Positions 9,312 through 18,369 of a stretch of DNA of 64,000 nucleotides are shown in pieces (positions within the stretch are counted from its first letter, which is position 1; each line of letters begins with the position of its first letter). This stretch comes from Halomonas cerina (GTDB lineage: Bacteria > Pseudomonadota > Gammaproteobacteria > Pseudomonadales > Halomonadaceae). The position numbers were made by a program, and so were the translations under genes. The notes beneath the pieces are model-generated. The model was not told the DNA's origin and did not search any database. It saw only the letters and a list, made by a program, of their open reading frames with translations. The DNA lies in assembly GCF_014192215.1 (NCBI RefSeq), contig NZ_JACHXP010000014.1, positions 1 to 64,000 of the forward strand, read 5' to 3'.

Positions 9312-9336
9312 GCCGCCCGTCTTGGGCGGCCTTTTT
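9312..9336 (+). terminator. Intrinsic terminator of the fasciclin gene
   Basis: GCCGCCC and GGGCGGC form a seven-base-pair GC stem with a five-base loop, followed by CTTTTTG. This is a standard factor-independent terminator, 49 bases after the stop codon. Confidence 0.85.
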
Positions 9337-9416
9337 GTGACCGGACGCCGACGTTTGACAAGCCGGGAGGAGAGGGCAAGGCTGAGGCGCGTTGACAGCA
9401 AAGGAGACACACGGCC

Positions 9417-10256
9417 ATGGAGCCACGACTCGCGATGCTGCTGGCACAGGCCGGCTTGGTACCCAGAGGCAAGCCGGTGCCCTTGGGCGGCGGAGATATT
9501 GCCGCGGTCTTTCGTGTGACCACCGATCAGGGTGATGTCGTGGTCAAGCACGACGCCCCCGAGCGGCTGGCCGGCGAAGCCGATGGGCTGAGGGCGCTGC
9601 GCGCGGCCGGCAGTGGGCTGATGGTGCCCGAAGTGCTGGGCGAGGGTGACGGCTTCCTGGTCATGGAGGCCCTCGAGACGAAACCCCGACAGCAGGCAGA
9701 CGAGGCGGCACTGGGTGAAGGGCTGCGTCGGCTCCACGCGGTGACCGGCGACGCCCATGGTTGGTCCCGGGACAACGCCTGCGGACGCACGCCCCAGCCC
9801 AATGCCACGCTTGCTGACGGTCGTATCTTCCAGCGCGAGCGGCGCCTGCGGCCGCTCGCCGACGCCTGCCAGGCGCGGGGGCTGCTGGATACCCGGCTGC
9901 GCAGACGCGTCGAAGCCATTGCCGAGGGACTCGAAGCCTGGCTGCCGGATGTCCCGGCGTGCCTGGTGCACGGGGATCTGTGGTCGGGCAACGTGCTGTT
10001 CACCCCGCATGGGCCGGCGATCATCGACCCGGCGGTCTATCGCCACTACCCGGAGGTAGACCTGGCGATGCTGACCCTGTTCGGCGCCCCGGGCGAGGCC
10101 TTCTTCGACGCCTACTGGGACGGCGATGCCCCAGCCGACTGGCCACGACGCGAGACGCTGTTCCAACTCTATCCGCTGCTCAACCACCTGCTGTTGTTCG
10201 GCGGGGGCTATCGTGACGCCGTGACGCGGGCGGTGACCCATCTCGAGGCCGGATGA
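9417..10256 (+). CDS. Fructosamine kinase family protein
   Basis: The 279-residue protein has the fructosamine/ketosamine-3-kinase fold related to aminoglycoside phosphotransferases. The N-terminal lobe carries GGGDIAAVFRV and a likely ATP-site Lys in VVVKHD. The catalytic loop is VHGDLWSGNVLF, with the Mg-binding IIDPAVYRHYPEVDLAM after it. The family phosphorylates sugar adducts on protein lysines or related ribulosamines, allowing deglycation. It stands alone between the fasciclin terminator and a convergent hydrolase gene. AAAGGAG precedes the ATG. Confidence 0.88.
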   Translation: MEPRLAMLLAQAGLVPRGKPVPLGGGDIAAVFRVTTDQGDVVVKHDAPERLAGEADGLRALRAAGSGLMVPEVLGEGDGFLVMEALETKPRQQADEAALGEGLRRLHAVTGDAHGWSRDNACGRTPQPNATLADGRIFQRERRLRPLADACQARGLLDTRLRRRVEAIAEGLEAWLPDVPACLVHGDLWSGNVLFTPHGPAIIDPAVYRHYPEVDLAMLTLFGAPGEAFFDAYWDGDAPADWPRRETLFQLYPLLNHLLLFGGGYRDAVTRAVTHLEAG

Positions 10257-10346
10257 TCGGCGAAGAACCAAAAAAAGCGCGTGGACAGACCGAGGTCCTG
10301 GCCTCACCCCGGCACAGGGGATCCACGTTCCAGCCGGAACAGGGCG

Positions 10347-11261
10347 TCAGCTGCCCAGCCAGCGCAGGGTGCGTTGCCACCAGGGAGGCGTCGCACGCTC
10401 GCGAGGCCTGTCGCCGAAGTTCTCTCTGGGCCGATGGAGGAAGTCGATGATGGGCCGCACCTGGCTCTCACGGTCGAGCAGCGGCGCGTGGCCACAGCCT
10501 GCGGCCTCCAGGGTCACTAGCCCGGGCTGGGCCTGGCCCATGCGGGTGAGGCTGTCGGGGCGCAGCAGCGGGGAGTGCTCGCCCCGCACGACCATCAGCG
10601 GGCAGCGCAGGGCCCGCCAGTCGGTCCAGGTATCCCGCGGGGTATCGTGGAGAAATTGCTCGGCGATGCGGGGATCGTAGTGATAGGTCCAGCTACCGTC
10701 CGGCAGGCGCCGGGCACTGCCCAGGGCCAGGCGTCGCCAGGCCACATCGCTGTCGATACCGAAGCCTGTGTAGTGCCGGCGCAGCTCCGCCTCCAGGTCG
10801 GCGAGGCAGGTAAACCGATGGGCCATGCCGAAATAGCGGCCGATGTCGGCGAGTCCTTGCAGGTCAAGCTCTGGACCCACGTCGTTGAGCACCAGTCGCT
10901 CGATGCGGTGTGCGGTAGGTGCCTGGGCGGCCAGCAGCATCCCCACCAGGCCCCCCATGGAGGTGCCCACCCAGGGCACACGCGCCAGGGCGAAGTGGTC
11001 GAGCACCGCGACTGCTACCTTCAGGTAGTGCGCATAAAGGTATTCGCGTGAGGGATAGAACGACCAGCTGGATAACCCCCGGCCCGGCGTATCGGGGGCG
11101 AGTACCCGCCACTCGGGGCCCAGCAGGCGGGCGAAGTCGTCGAAATCGCCGCCATGCCGGGCCAGGCCGTGCCAGGCGATGAGCGTGCGGGAGGCCTGCG
11201 GATGCCAGATTCGTACGGCGATCTCCTGTTCACCCAGCGACACCATTTCCAGTGCGTCCAT
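10347..11261 (-). CDS. Alpha/beta hydrolase
   Basis: The 304-residue protein has an alpha/beta-hydrolase core with an oxyanion region IAWHGLARHGGDF (28-40), nucleophile Ser101 in GTSMGG and catalytic His258 in CGHAP. A cap region lies about 130-205. The C-terminus has a basic extension. The ATG at 11261 follows GAGGAGA. The substrate cannot be deduced. The gene diverges from tolC across about 195 bp that also carries one of the predicted TetR-type operators, so it might share that control, although its coding sequence has no obvious link to efflux. Confidence 0.85.
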   Translation of the reverse strand: MDALEMVSLGEQEIAVRIWHPQASRTLIAWHGLARHGGDFDDFARLLGPEWRVLAPDTPGRGLSSWSFYPSREYLYAHYLKVAVAVLDHFALARVPWVGTSMGGLVGMLLAAQAPTAHRIERLVLNDVGPELDLQGLADIGRYFGMAHRFTCLADLEAELRRHYTGFGIDSDVAWRRLALGSARRLPDGSWTYHYDPRIAEQFLHDTPRDTWTDWRALRCPLMVVRGEHSPLLRPDSLTRMGQAQPGLVTLEAAGCGHAPLLDRESQVRPIIDFLHRPRENFGDRPRERATPPWWQRTLRWLGS

Positions 11262-11370
11262 GTCAGGGGTCTCCTCGGCCGTGTTGTGCTGCTTTGCAGC
11301 ATAGCGGATCCGGGCGAGGTTGCGGCAATAATCCATATTTCGTCCGCTGCCCCTGGATGGATTCCATTCC

Positions 11371-11393
11371 GGAACATGCGACAATGTATGTAA
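11371..11393. promoter_or_regulatory. Degenerate TetR/AcrR-type operator upstream of tolC
   Basis: On the minus strand the segment reads TTACATACATTGTCGCATGT. Its first ten bases match the TTACATNCAT arm seen in the other two sites at 12956 and 18280. The second arm is weak. It lies 64 bases before the tolC start. It is called by similarity to the stronger sites in the same locus. Confidence 0.45.
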
Positions 11394-11456
11394 ATATCCC
11401 GGTAGGTCACTTTTCCGGTTTGCAAGATCACGAGCCCACTGATCGAGGATGAGTCG

Positions 11457-12938
11457 ATGATGCGTCTCCGCCCCCCCCGTCCTGCTCGCCATGCTGGTGG
11501 GTCTGCCTTGCGTCGTGCTCTGCGGCCGGCCCTGCTCGCCTCGGCTCTGGCGGCGCCGGTTCAGGTGCCGGCGGCCGACCTGTTGACCATCGCCCGTGAT
11601 GCGCTCGGCAACAACGCCGAGCTGTCATCGGAGCGTGCCGTTACTCGTAGCACCGAGGCGGCCCGGGACGTGCAGCAGGGCGATCTGCGGCCCCAGGTCA
11701 ATGCGTCGGGCAATCTGGCCCATAACCGCCAGTATGAGAGCCAGAGCCAGGACAGCACCGGCTTTGGCTTCGCAGACGGCGTGGGCGTGGACGACGATGC
11801 CTACAACACGGCCAGCCTGGTCCTTGAGGCCACCCAGGCGCTGTTCGATGCCCGCAATGCAGCGGAGGTCGAGCAGGCCGAGCGCCAAATCGACCAGCAG
11901 CTCTATCAGCTGGCCGCCACCGAGCAACAGGTATTGATCGATGTCTCCCGGGCCTATTTCGAGATCCTGCGGGCCTATGAGGTGCTCGAAGCCCGGCGGG
12001 CCGAGGAGCGGGCCATCGGCCGCCAGCTGGAGCAGGCTCGCGAGCAGTTCGAGGTGGGACTGATCGCCATCACCGAGGTGGAGGAGGCCAAGGCGGCCTT
12101 CGACCAGGCGCGGGCCGAGCGCATCGCCGCCGAGAGCGACTTGCAGGTGGCCTTCGAGGCCCTGGAGCGCCTCACGGGCCAGCGCTACGCCAGCATCGAG
12201 GCCCTGGGCCAGGAACTGCCGATTCGCCCGCCGATGCCATCCGACCGTGACCACTGGGTGACACTGGCCCTGGAGAAGAACCCGCGGGTGCTGGCCAGCC
12301 AGGCCGGGGTCGAGGTCTCGCGCAGCAGTGTCGACATCGCACGGGCCGAGCGCCTGCCGACGGTCGATGCCTTCGCCAATTACCGGTATGCCGACAGCGA
12401 CCGGGATGGGCTGGAAGACCACGACGCCTCCAGTCAGGTCGGAGTGGGGATCAACCTGCCGCTCTATACCGGGGGACGGACCAGCGCCAGCATCCGCCAG
12501 AACACCTACTTGCTGGCGTCCAGCCAGTATGACTTCGAGGCCCAGCGCCGCGAGACCATCCAGCAAGTGCGTTCGCTCTATACTCAGGTGAGCAACGACG
12601 TGGCTACGGTGGAGGCGCGGGCCCAGGCGGTCATCTCCAACCAGAGCGCCCTGGATGCCACCCGCGCAGGCTACGAAGTGGGAACCCGTAACATCGTCGA
12701 TGTGCTCAACGCCGAGCAGAGTCTCTACGACGCCGTCGCCAATCTCGCCAGTGCCCGCTACGACTACGTGATCAACCTTCTCAGTCTGCGCCAGCAGGCC
12801 GGCACCCTGGATGCCGAGGCACTGGAAGAGGTCAATGCCTTCCTCGATGGCCAGAGCGTGACCTTCACGCTGCCGGAAGAGGAGGATCGTTACGATGGGG
12901 CCATGGAGATCGGTGCACCGCCCAGCCCCGAAGGCTGA
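11457..12938 (+). CDS. TolC-family outer-membrane efflux channel
   Basis: The 493-residue protein has a basic N-terminus and a hydrophobic stretch ending near residue 40 (an export signal). Two long outer-membrane-efflux repeats follow, rich in Ala/Gln/Glu coiled coil, including QALFDARNAAEVEQAE, ISRAYF-like helices and INLPLYTGGRTSASIRQ. Length and pattern fit TolC/OprM proteins that form the trimeric exit duct of tripartite pumps. The acidic tail after QSVTFTLPEEEDR is typical of TolC orthologues. The adaptor and pump genes follow on the same strand with their own operator between, so it works with them but may be separately controlled. Confidence 0.93.
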   Translation: MMRLRPPRPARHAGGSALRRALRPALLASALAAPVQVPAADLLTIARDALGNNAELSSERAVTRSTEAARDVQQGDLRPQVNASGNLAHNRQYESQSQDSTGFGFADGVGVDDDAYNTASLVLEATQALFDARNAAEVEQAERQIDQQLYQLAATEQQVLIDVSRAYFEILRAYEVLEARRAEERAIGRQLEQAREQFEVGLIAITEVEEAKAAFDQARAERIAAESDLQVAFEALERLTGQRYASIEALGQELPIRPPMPSDRDHWVTLALEKNPRVLASQAGVEVSRSSVDIARAERLPTVDAFANYRYADSDRDGLEDHDASSQVGVGINLPLYTGGRTSASIRQNTYLLASSQYDFEAQRRETIQQVRSLYTQVSNDVATVEARAQAVISNQSALDATRAGYEVGTRNIVDVLNAEQSLYDAVANLASARYDYVINLLSLRQQAGTLDAEALEEVNAFLDGQSVTFTLPEEEDRYDGAMEIGAPPSPEG

Positions 12939-12955
12939 TGCCTGGCCTTCGATAT

Positions 12956-12981
12956 TTACATCCATACAAGTATGAATGTAA
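12956..12981. promoter_or_regulatory. TetR/AcrR-type operator before the RND adaptor-pump genes
   Basis: TTACATCCATAC and GTATGAATGTAA are inverted 12-bp arms with a two-base centre and a single mismatch. The pattern resembles operators of AcrR/TtgR repressors (TACAT...ATGTA). It lies 49 bases before the adaptor ATG, between tolC and the adaptor. The repressor gene downstream at 17597-18223 is the obvious candidate binder. Confidence 0.7.
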
Positions 12982-13006
12982 GCTGCATCCCGTGCGGGGA
13001 TGCAGC
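12982..13006 (+). terminator. Hairpin between tolC and the adaptor gene
   Basis: GCTGCATCCC and GGGATGCAGC form a perfect ten-base-pair stem with a five-base loop directly after the operator and 23 bases before the adaptor start. It could end the tolC transcript or form a leader hairpin in the adaptor mRNA. No T-run follows, so its role is uncertain. Confidence 0.5.
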
Positions 13007-13029
13007 CAATCCGACGGAAACGACAGACC

Positions 13030-14292
13030 ATGAAAATGACATTGCGTAACGGCCGGGTGGGCCTTCTCGCCCTGGCCGCGGGCCTTTTGCTGGCCGCTTG
13101 CGGCCAGGATGAGGCCGCCCAGCAGGCTCAGCAGGGCAGCACCCAGGAGCGTCCCTCCCATCCGGTGGAGGTGGCGGCGCTGTCGCGCCAGGATATCCCT
13201 CTCGAGAGATCCTACCCATCGCTGCTGCGCAGCGACGACGAGGTGACTCTGGTGGCACGTGTGACCGGCACCCTGGAAAAGCGTCACTTCGAGCCCGGCG
13301 AGATGGTCGAGAAGGGCCAGGTGCTCTATTCCATCGAGCCGGATGTCTACCAGGCGACGGTCAGTCAGCGCGAGGCGGACTTGCAGAGCGCCCACGCCGA
13401 GCTGGCCCGCGCCCAGCGCGACGCCCAGCGTTTCGAGCGCCTGCTGAGCCAGAACTCGGTGAGCCGTCAGCAGTATGACCAGGCCCTGGCCGATGCTCGC
13501 GTCGCGCAGGCCTTGGTCGCTCAGGCCGAGGCCGCCCTGGCCAGCGCGCGCATCGATCTTAACTACGCCGAGGTCACCGCGCCGGTGTCGGGGATGATCA
13601 GCCTAAGCCAGGTGAACATCGGCAATCTGGTGAGCAACGGCACCGAACTGGCCACCATCACGCCGCTGGACCCGCTCGAGGTACGCTTCCAGCTGCCCCA
13701 GCGCGACGCCTTCGAACTGCGTCGGCAGCTGGGCGATCAGCCGGTTGGCTCGATCACTGCGCAGTTGCAGGTGCCCGGTGACGAGGACGATCGCCTCGAA
13801 GGGCGCCTCGACTTCCTGGGCTCCCGGGTCGACGAGGCCACCAGCACGGTGCAGGCCAATGCCACCTTCGCTAACCCTGATGCCCGAGTGCTGCCCGGGC
13901 AGTTCGTGCGCGTCAGCCTCAAGGGCCTCAAGCGCTTCGACGTGCTGGCGGTGCCCGAGATCGCCATCGGCCAGGGGCTGATGGGACCGCAGGTGTTCGT
14001 GCTCGATGAGGACAATGTAGCTCGCGCTCGCCCGGTAGACCTGGCCGAGGTGGCCGGCGCCTGGCAGGTCCTGAGCGGGGGGGTGGAGCCGGGCGAGCGG
14101 GTGGTGGTCGGCGACCTCGCCGCCATCGAACCCGGCACTTCCATCGAGCCGCTGTCTTTCGACGGTGACACCGGCGTGATCGTCGAGGCGGTGGAGCAGG
14201 CCAATGCCTGGCCGCCGGGCGGCACAGCGCAGGGCGAAGTGGCTACCGACATGGCGCCTGATCAGGCTGATGGCGATGGAGGCAATGCCTGA
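13030..14292 (+). CDS. RND efflux periplasmic adaptor lipoprotein
   Basis: The 420-residue protein begins with a lipoprotein signal (GLLALAAGLLLAAC, lipidated Cys about 24). It then shows the membrane-fusion-protein order: beta-barrel and lipoyl strand (VARVTGTLEKRHFEPGEMV), an alpha-hairpin coiled coil (about 110-170), the second lipoyl half (APVSGMISLSQVNIGNLV), then barrel and membrane-proximal domains. It should bridge the inner-membrane pump to TolC. ATG at 13030 gives the standard signal peptide; an ATG ten codons upstream would only add charged residues. Its stop overlaps the pump start as TGATG. Confidence 0.94.
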   Translation: MKMTLRNGRVGLLALAAGLLLAACGQDEAAQQAQQGSTQERPSHPVEVAALSRQDIPLERSYPSLLRSDDEVTLVARVTGTLEKRHFEPGEMVEKGQVLYSIEPDVYQATVSQREADLQSAHAELARAQRDAQRFERLLSQNSVSRQQYDQALADARVAQALVAQAEAALASARIDLNYAEVTAPVSGMISLSQVNIGNLVSNGTELATITPLDPLEVRFQLPQRDAFELRRQLGDQPVGSITAQLQVPGDEDDRLEGRLDFLGSRVDEATSTVQANATFANPDARVLPGQFVRVSLKGLKRFDVLAVPEIAIGQGLMGPQVFVLDEDNVARARPVDLAEVAGAWQVLSGGVEPGERVVVGDLAAIEPGTSIEPLSFDGDTGVIVEAVEQANAWPPGGTAQGEVATDMAPDQADGDGGNA

Positions 14293-17200
14293 TGCCTTTC
14301 TCCAACTTTTTTATCCAGCGGCCGATCTTTGCCACCGTCCTGGCGATCATCCTGACCGTGATCGGGGTGATGAGCATGCGGGTGCTGCCCATCGAGCAAT
14401 ATCCCAGCGTGGTGCCGCCCACGGTGTCGGTGAATGCCCAGTTCCCCGGGGCCGATGCCGAAACCGTGGCCCAGACCGTGGCCGCGCCTCTGGCGGAGGC
14501 GATCAATGGCGTCGAGGACATGCTCTACATGACCTCGACCAGCAGCGACAACGGCACCATGAGCCTCTCCGTGGCCTTCAACATCGGCACCGATGGTGAT
14601 ATCAATACCATCAACGTCAACAATCGGGTGCAGGGGGCACTCTCCCAGCTGCCCGAGGCGGTGCAGGCCCAGGGCGTCACCGTGGAGCTGCGCTCCAGCT
14701 CGATCCTGATGCTGGTGGCGCTGATCTCCCCCGGAGGCGACTATGACAACGTCTACATGCAGAACTATGCCACCCTCAATATCCTTGATGAACTGCGCCA
14801 GGTGCCCGGCGTGGGGGAGGCCGAGGTGCTGGGCGGCGGCGAGTTCGCCATGCGCGTGTGGATGGACCCGGACAAGCTGGCCCAGTATGACCTGACGCCC
14901 ACCGAGGTGGCCGCCGCCATCCGTGCTCAGAACACCGAGGTGCCGGCGGGCAGCCTGGCGGCCACCCCGCAGGCCGATCCGCGGGCCTTCACCTACACCA
15001 TTACCGCGGGTGGGCGGCTCAGCGACGTCGACGACTTCCGCGAGATCTTCCTGCGTACCAACCCGGATGGCTCGGCACTGCGCCTGAAGGACGTGGCGCG
15101 CCTTGAACTGGGCGCTTCCTTCTACGGGATCGACGCCAAGCTCAACGGCGCCACGATGACGCCGATCATCATCAACCAGCAGCCCGGCGCCAACGCCCTG
15201 GCCACCGCCCAGGCGGTGCACGAGACCATGGCCGAGCTGGAGAGTCGCTTCCCGCCGGGGCTCGAGTACGTGGTGCCCTATGACACCACCTTGTTCATCG
15301 ATGCCTCCATCGACACCGTGACCACGGTGTTCATCGAGGCGTTTTTGATCGTCTGTGTGATTCTGTTCATCTTCCTGCAGAACTGGCGCTTCACGGTGAT
15401 CGCCATGTCGGTGGTGCCAGTCTCGGTGCTGGCCACCTTCGCTGGCTTCTACCTGTTCGGTTTCTCGATCAATCTGCTGACCCTGTTCGCGCTGGTGCTC
15501 TCCATCGGTATCGTGGTCGATGACGCCATCCTGGTGGTGGAGAACGTCGAGCGGGTGCTCGCCGAGGATGATGAGATCTCGGTGCGTGACGCCACCATCC
15601 GTGCCATGAAGGAGGTGGGTGGCCCGGTCATCGCCACCTCGCTGATTCTTGCGGCGGTGTTTGTGCCGGTGGCCTTCCTGGGGGGCTTTACCGGGCAGAT
15701 CTACCAGCAGTTCGCCCTCACCGTCGCGGTCTCGGTGGCCTTCTCGGCGCTGATGGCGCTGACCTTCACCCCGGCGCTGTCGGCGATCTTCATCAAGCAC
15801 AAGCCGACGCTGGGCGAGTCAAAGCTGATGCGTGCCATCCATGCGCCGCTGCGCCTGTTCGACCGGCTGTTCGCCGCCATTACCGCGGTCTACATGTGGG
15901 TGGTCAAAAAGCTGGTGCGCTTCTGGGGCCTGGCGCTGCTGCTCACCGGCCTGGTGATCGGCGGCGCCTGGTGGCTGTATGCCATCACGCCCTCGACCCT
16001 GGTACCCGAGACCGATCAGGGGGTCGTGCTGGCCAGCGTGCAGTTGCCGGACTCCGCCTCTCTGGCGCGTACCCAGGCCTACATGGCCGAGTTGAGCGAG
16101 CACATCGAGGCGATCCCCGGGGTAGAGTACTCCTCGGCGGTGGCGGGCTACGATATCCTCTCCAGCGCGGTGAACACCGCCCGTGGCGTCATGTTCATCA
16201 ACATGGTGCCTTGGGAGGAACGCGAATTGACCGCCGAGGCGCTAGTGGGGCGGATCACGCAACTGGGAGCCGAGGTCCCGGGCGGCTCGGCGATGGCCTT
16301 CAACGTGCCGCCGATCATGGGGCTCTCGACCACCGGCGGCTTCACCGGCTATCTGCAGTCCTTCGAGGGGGCCACACCCCAGGAGCTGTTCCAGGCCTCG
16401 GTGCAGGTGATGCAAGCGGCGGGCAAACACCCGGCGCTGCAGCAGGTGTTCACCACCTTCAACGTCAATGTGCCGGGCTATCGCGCCGAGATCGACCAGC
16501 AGAAGGCGCTCAGTTACGGCGTGGCGCTGGCGGATCTCAACGCCACCCTGTCGAACACCTTCGGCAACGGCTTCGTCAACTATTTCAGCTACCAGAACCG
16601 CAACTTCCAGGTCTACCTGCAGAATGAGGACGAGTACCGCAAGACCCCGGACGACCTCAGCAATGTCTATGTGCGCGGCGGCGACGGCGAGCGCATCCCG
16701 CTTTCCGAGTTTGTCACCCTGGAGCGCCAGGCCAAGCCCGCGGTGGTGTCGCGCTTCGGCGTCTATCTGGGGGCCCAGTTCCAGGGCGGCCCGGCGCCGG
16801 GCTACAGCTCCGGCCAGGCGATCACCGCCATGGAGGAGATCGTGCAGGATACCCTAGGCAGCGGCTGGGGCATGGGCTGGACCGGCACCGCCTACCAGGA
16901 GAGCGAGGCGGGCAATGCCGCGACCCTGGCCATCGTCTTCGGCCTGCTGATGGTGTTCTTGATCCTGGCGGCGCAGTACGAGAGCTGGTCGCTGCCGCTG
17001 GCGGTCCTCACCGCCACGCCCTTCGCCTTCCTGGGGGGGATCGGTGGCATCGTGCTGCGCGGCCTGGACACCAGCGTCTACGTGGAGATCGGCATGCTGG
17101 TGGTGGTGGGCCTGGCGGCCAAGAACGCCATCCTGATCGTCGAGTTCGCCGAGCTGCAGCGCAAGGAGCAGGGCAAGTCGATCCGCGAGGCGGCCATCAC

Positions 17201-17474
17201 GGCCGCGGAGCTGCGCTTCCGGCCCATCGTGATGACCTCGCTGGCGTTTATCTTCGGTACCCTGCCGCTGGCGCTGGCCAGTGGGGCCAGCGACGTCAGT
17301 AGCCATCATATCGGCACCACGGTGGCGGTGGGCATGGCCTCGGTGGCGGTGCTGGGCAGTGTCTTCGTGCCCAGCTTCTACGCCGTGATCGCGGCGGTCT
17401 CCAACTGGCTGCGTCGCAAGGTGCTCGGCAAGCAGAGCGAGCCGCAGGGTTCGACAGCCGATGGGCAGGCCTGA
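14292..17474 (+). CDS. RND multidrug efflux pump (HAE-1, AcrB/MexB-like)
   Basis: The 1060-residue inner-membrane transporter starts MPFSNFFIQRPIFATVLAI, typical of AcrB homologues. It carries two six-helix halves each with a large periplasmic loop, and the proton-relay Asp pair IVVDDAILVVENVERV in TM4. The second-half motif GLAAKNAILIVEFA in TM10 includes the relay Lys. Length and motifs fit the hydrophobe/amphiphile family that exports drugs, dyes, bile salts or solvents. It is translationally coupled to the adaptor. A convergent TetR gene and shared hairpin follow. Confidence 0.96.
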   Translation: MPFSNFFIQRPIFATVLAIILTVIGVMSMRVLPIEQYPSVVPPTVSVNAQFPGADAETVAQTVAAPLAEAINGVEDMLYMTSTSSDNGTMSLSVAFNIGTDGDINTINVNNRVQGALSQLPEAVQAQGVTVELRSSSILMLVALISPGGDYDNVYMQNYATLNILDELRQVPGVGEAEVLGGGEFAMRVWMDPDKLAQYDLTPTEVAAAIRAQNTEVPAGSLAATPQADPRAFTYTITAGGRLSDVDDFREIFLRTNPDGSALRLKDVARLELGASFYGIDAKLNGATMTPIIINQQPGANALATAQAVHETMAELESRFPPGLEYVVPYDTTLFIDASIDTVTTVFIEAFLIVCVILFIFLQNWRFTVIAMSVVPVSVLATFAGFYLFGFSINLLTLFALVLSIGIVVDDAILVVENVERVLAEDDEISVRDATIRAMKEVGGPVIATSLILAAVFVPVAFLGGFTGQIYQQFALTVAVSVAFSALMALTFTPALSAIFIKHKPTLGESKLMRAIHAPLRLFDRLFAAITAVYMWVVKKLVRFWGLALLLTGLVIGGAWWLYAITPSTLVPETDQGVVLASVQLPDSASLARTQAYMAELSEHIEAIPGVEYSSAVAGYDILSSAVNTARGVMFINMVPWEERELTAEALVGRITQLGAEVPGGSAMAFNVPPIMGLSTTGGFTGYLQSFEGATPQELFQASVQVMQAAGKHPALQQVFTTFNVNVPGYRAEIDQQKALSYGVALADLNATLSNTFGNGFVNYFSYQNRNFQVYLQNEDEYRKTPDDLSNVYVRGGDGERIPLSEFVTLERQAKPAVVSRFGVYLGAQFQGGPAPGYSSGQAITAMEEIVQDTLGSGWGMGWTGTAYQESEAGNAATLAIVFGLLMVFLILAAQYESWSLPLAVLTATPFAFLGGIGGIVLRGLDTSVYVEIGMLVVVGLAAKNAILIVEFAELQRKEQGKSIREAAITAAELRFRPIVMTSLAFIFGTLPLALASGASDVSSHHIGTTVAVGMASVAVLGSVFVPSFYAVIAAVSNWLRRKVLGKQSEPQGSTADGQA

Positions 17475-17510
17475 CGGAGCTTGATGGATCGGACTCGGTC
17501 CCTGCCGATC

Positions 17511-17543
17511 GACAAGGGGGCCACCAGCGGGGCGCCCCTTGTC
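17511..17543. terminator. Hairpin between convergent pump and tetR genes
   Basis: GACAAGGGG and CCCCTTGTC, extended by flanking GC pairs, enclose a short loop 36 bases after the pump stop and 53 bases after the end of tetR. It can serve either strand as a terminator, although U-tracts are weak. Confidence 0.55.
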
Positions 17544-17596
17544 ATCGCCATGCGCCAGAGGCATGCGGCCGGTCGCGCAATGGTGGCACGGCGGCG

Positions 17597-18223
17597 TCAG
17601 GCTGACGGCGACGCCTGCAGCAGCCCGAGCAGGGTATCCACCATCGCGCAGCCACGCCGGTGGATGGAGAACGCCTCGGGGTTGTGCAGCCAGTCGTGCA
17701 CCAGCCCGGCCAGGGTCGACTGCAGCAGGTGAGCGGCCATCGCCGGCGAGAGGTTGTCGACCAGCAGGCCCTGCTCCGCGGCGCGAGTGAAGTGCTTGTG
17801 CAGTGACTGGTAACAGTCCCGGGCAAGATCTTCCTGCATCTGCAGCGGGTTGATGTCACCAAAGAACTCGCAGCGGTGGATGATGATCGACAGGACTCGC
17901 TGATGGCGGGGCTGCTCCAGGCGTGCCAGGGCATGGTGGCTGGCCAGGCGGATCGTCTCCAAGGGTGATGAGGCCGCCAGTTGGGGGTCGTCGATCTCGT
18001 CGATCAGCTCCTCGAAGGGCATGTGCACCCGGTCGAGCAGCGCATGCAGGATGTCGGCCTTGTTCTTGAAGTGCCAGTAGACTGCGCCCCGGGTCATGCC
18101 GGCATGGCGGGCGATCTGCTCCAGCGAGGTGCGTGCCACCCCCTGATCGAAGAACATCTCCTCGGCGGCATCGAGCAGGGCTTCACGGGTGGCGGCGGCC
18201 TCGGCCTTGGTACGTCTGGCCAT
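17597..18223 (-). CDS. TetR-family repressor of the RND pump (AcrR/TtgR-like)
   Basis: The 208-residue protein opens MARRTKAEAAATREALLDAA, close to AcrR/TtgR. Its helix-turn-helix spans about 28-52 (TSLEQIARHAGMTRGAVYWHFKNK). The C-terminal ligand domain has the TetR_C AcrR-type pattern. GGAGG lies about eleven bases before the ATG at 18223; a second in-frame ATG eight codons upstream is possible. It is transcribed toward the pump gene and is the likely repressor of tolC, the adaptor-pump pair and itself, through the three similar operator sites. Inducer unknown. Confidence 0.9.
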   Translation of the reverse strand: MARRTKAEAAATREALLDAAEEMFFDQGVARTSLEQIARHAGMTRGAVYWHFKNKADILHALLDRVHMPFEELIDEIDDPQLAASSPLETIRLASHHALARLEQPRHQRVLSIIIHRCEFFGDINPLQMQEDLARDCYQSLHKHFTRAAEQGLLVDNLSPAMAAHLLQSTLAGLVHDWLHNPEAFSIHRRGCAMVDTLLGLLQASPSA

Positions 18224-18279
18224 GGGAGTGGAACCTCCAACGTTCATGTTCCCCCATTCTACCGAAGTCCACCTCGCTT

Positions 18280-18298
18280 TTACATTCATGGTTGTATG
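18280..18298. promoter_or_regulatory. TetR/AcrR-type operator upstream of tetR
   Basis: TTACATTCATGG at 18280-18291 has one arm identical to the consensus arm of the site at 12956. After two bases GTATG follows, the start of the second arm; the rest is degenerate. It lies 57 bases upstream of the tetR ATG and 72 bases before the divergent deacylase gene, so it could control either. Autoregulation of tetR is the simplest reading. Confidence 0.55.
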
Positions 18299-18369
18299 GT
18301 TTTCCTCGTCTTCGGGGACGCGGTATAAGGGCAGCACGAAAATCCTGCATGCCGCACAAGGAGCCCTGC

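Noticed and set aside
14262-15800. Long antisense open frame (512 codons) opposite the RND pump
   Set aside because: It is a shadow of the pump gene caused by high third-position GC. It is His/Gly/Asp-rich with no domain and no ribosome site.
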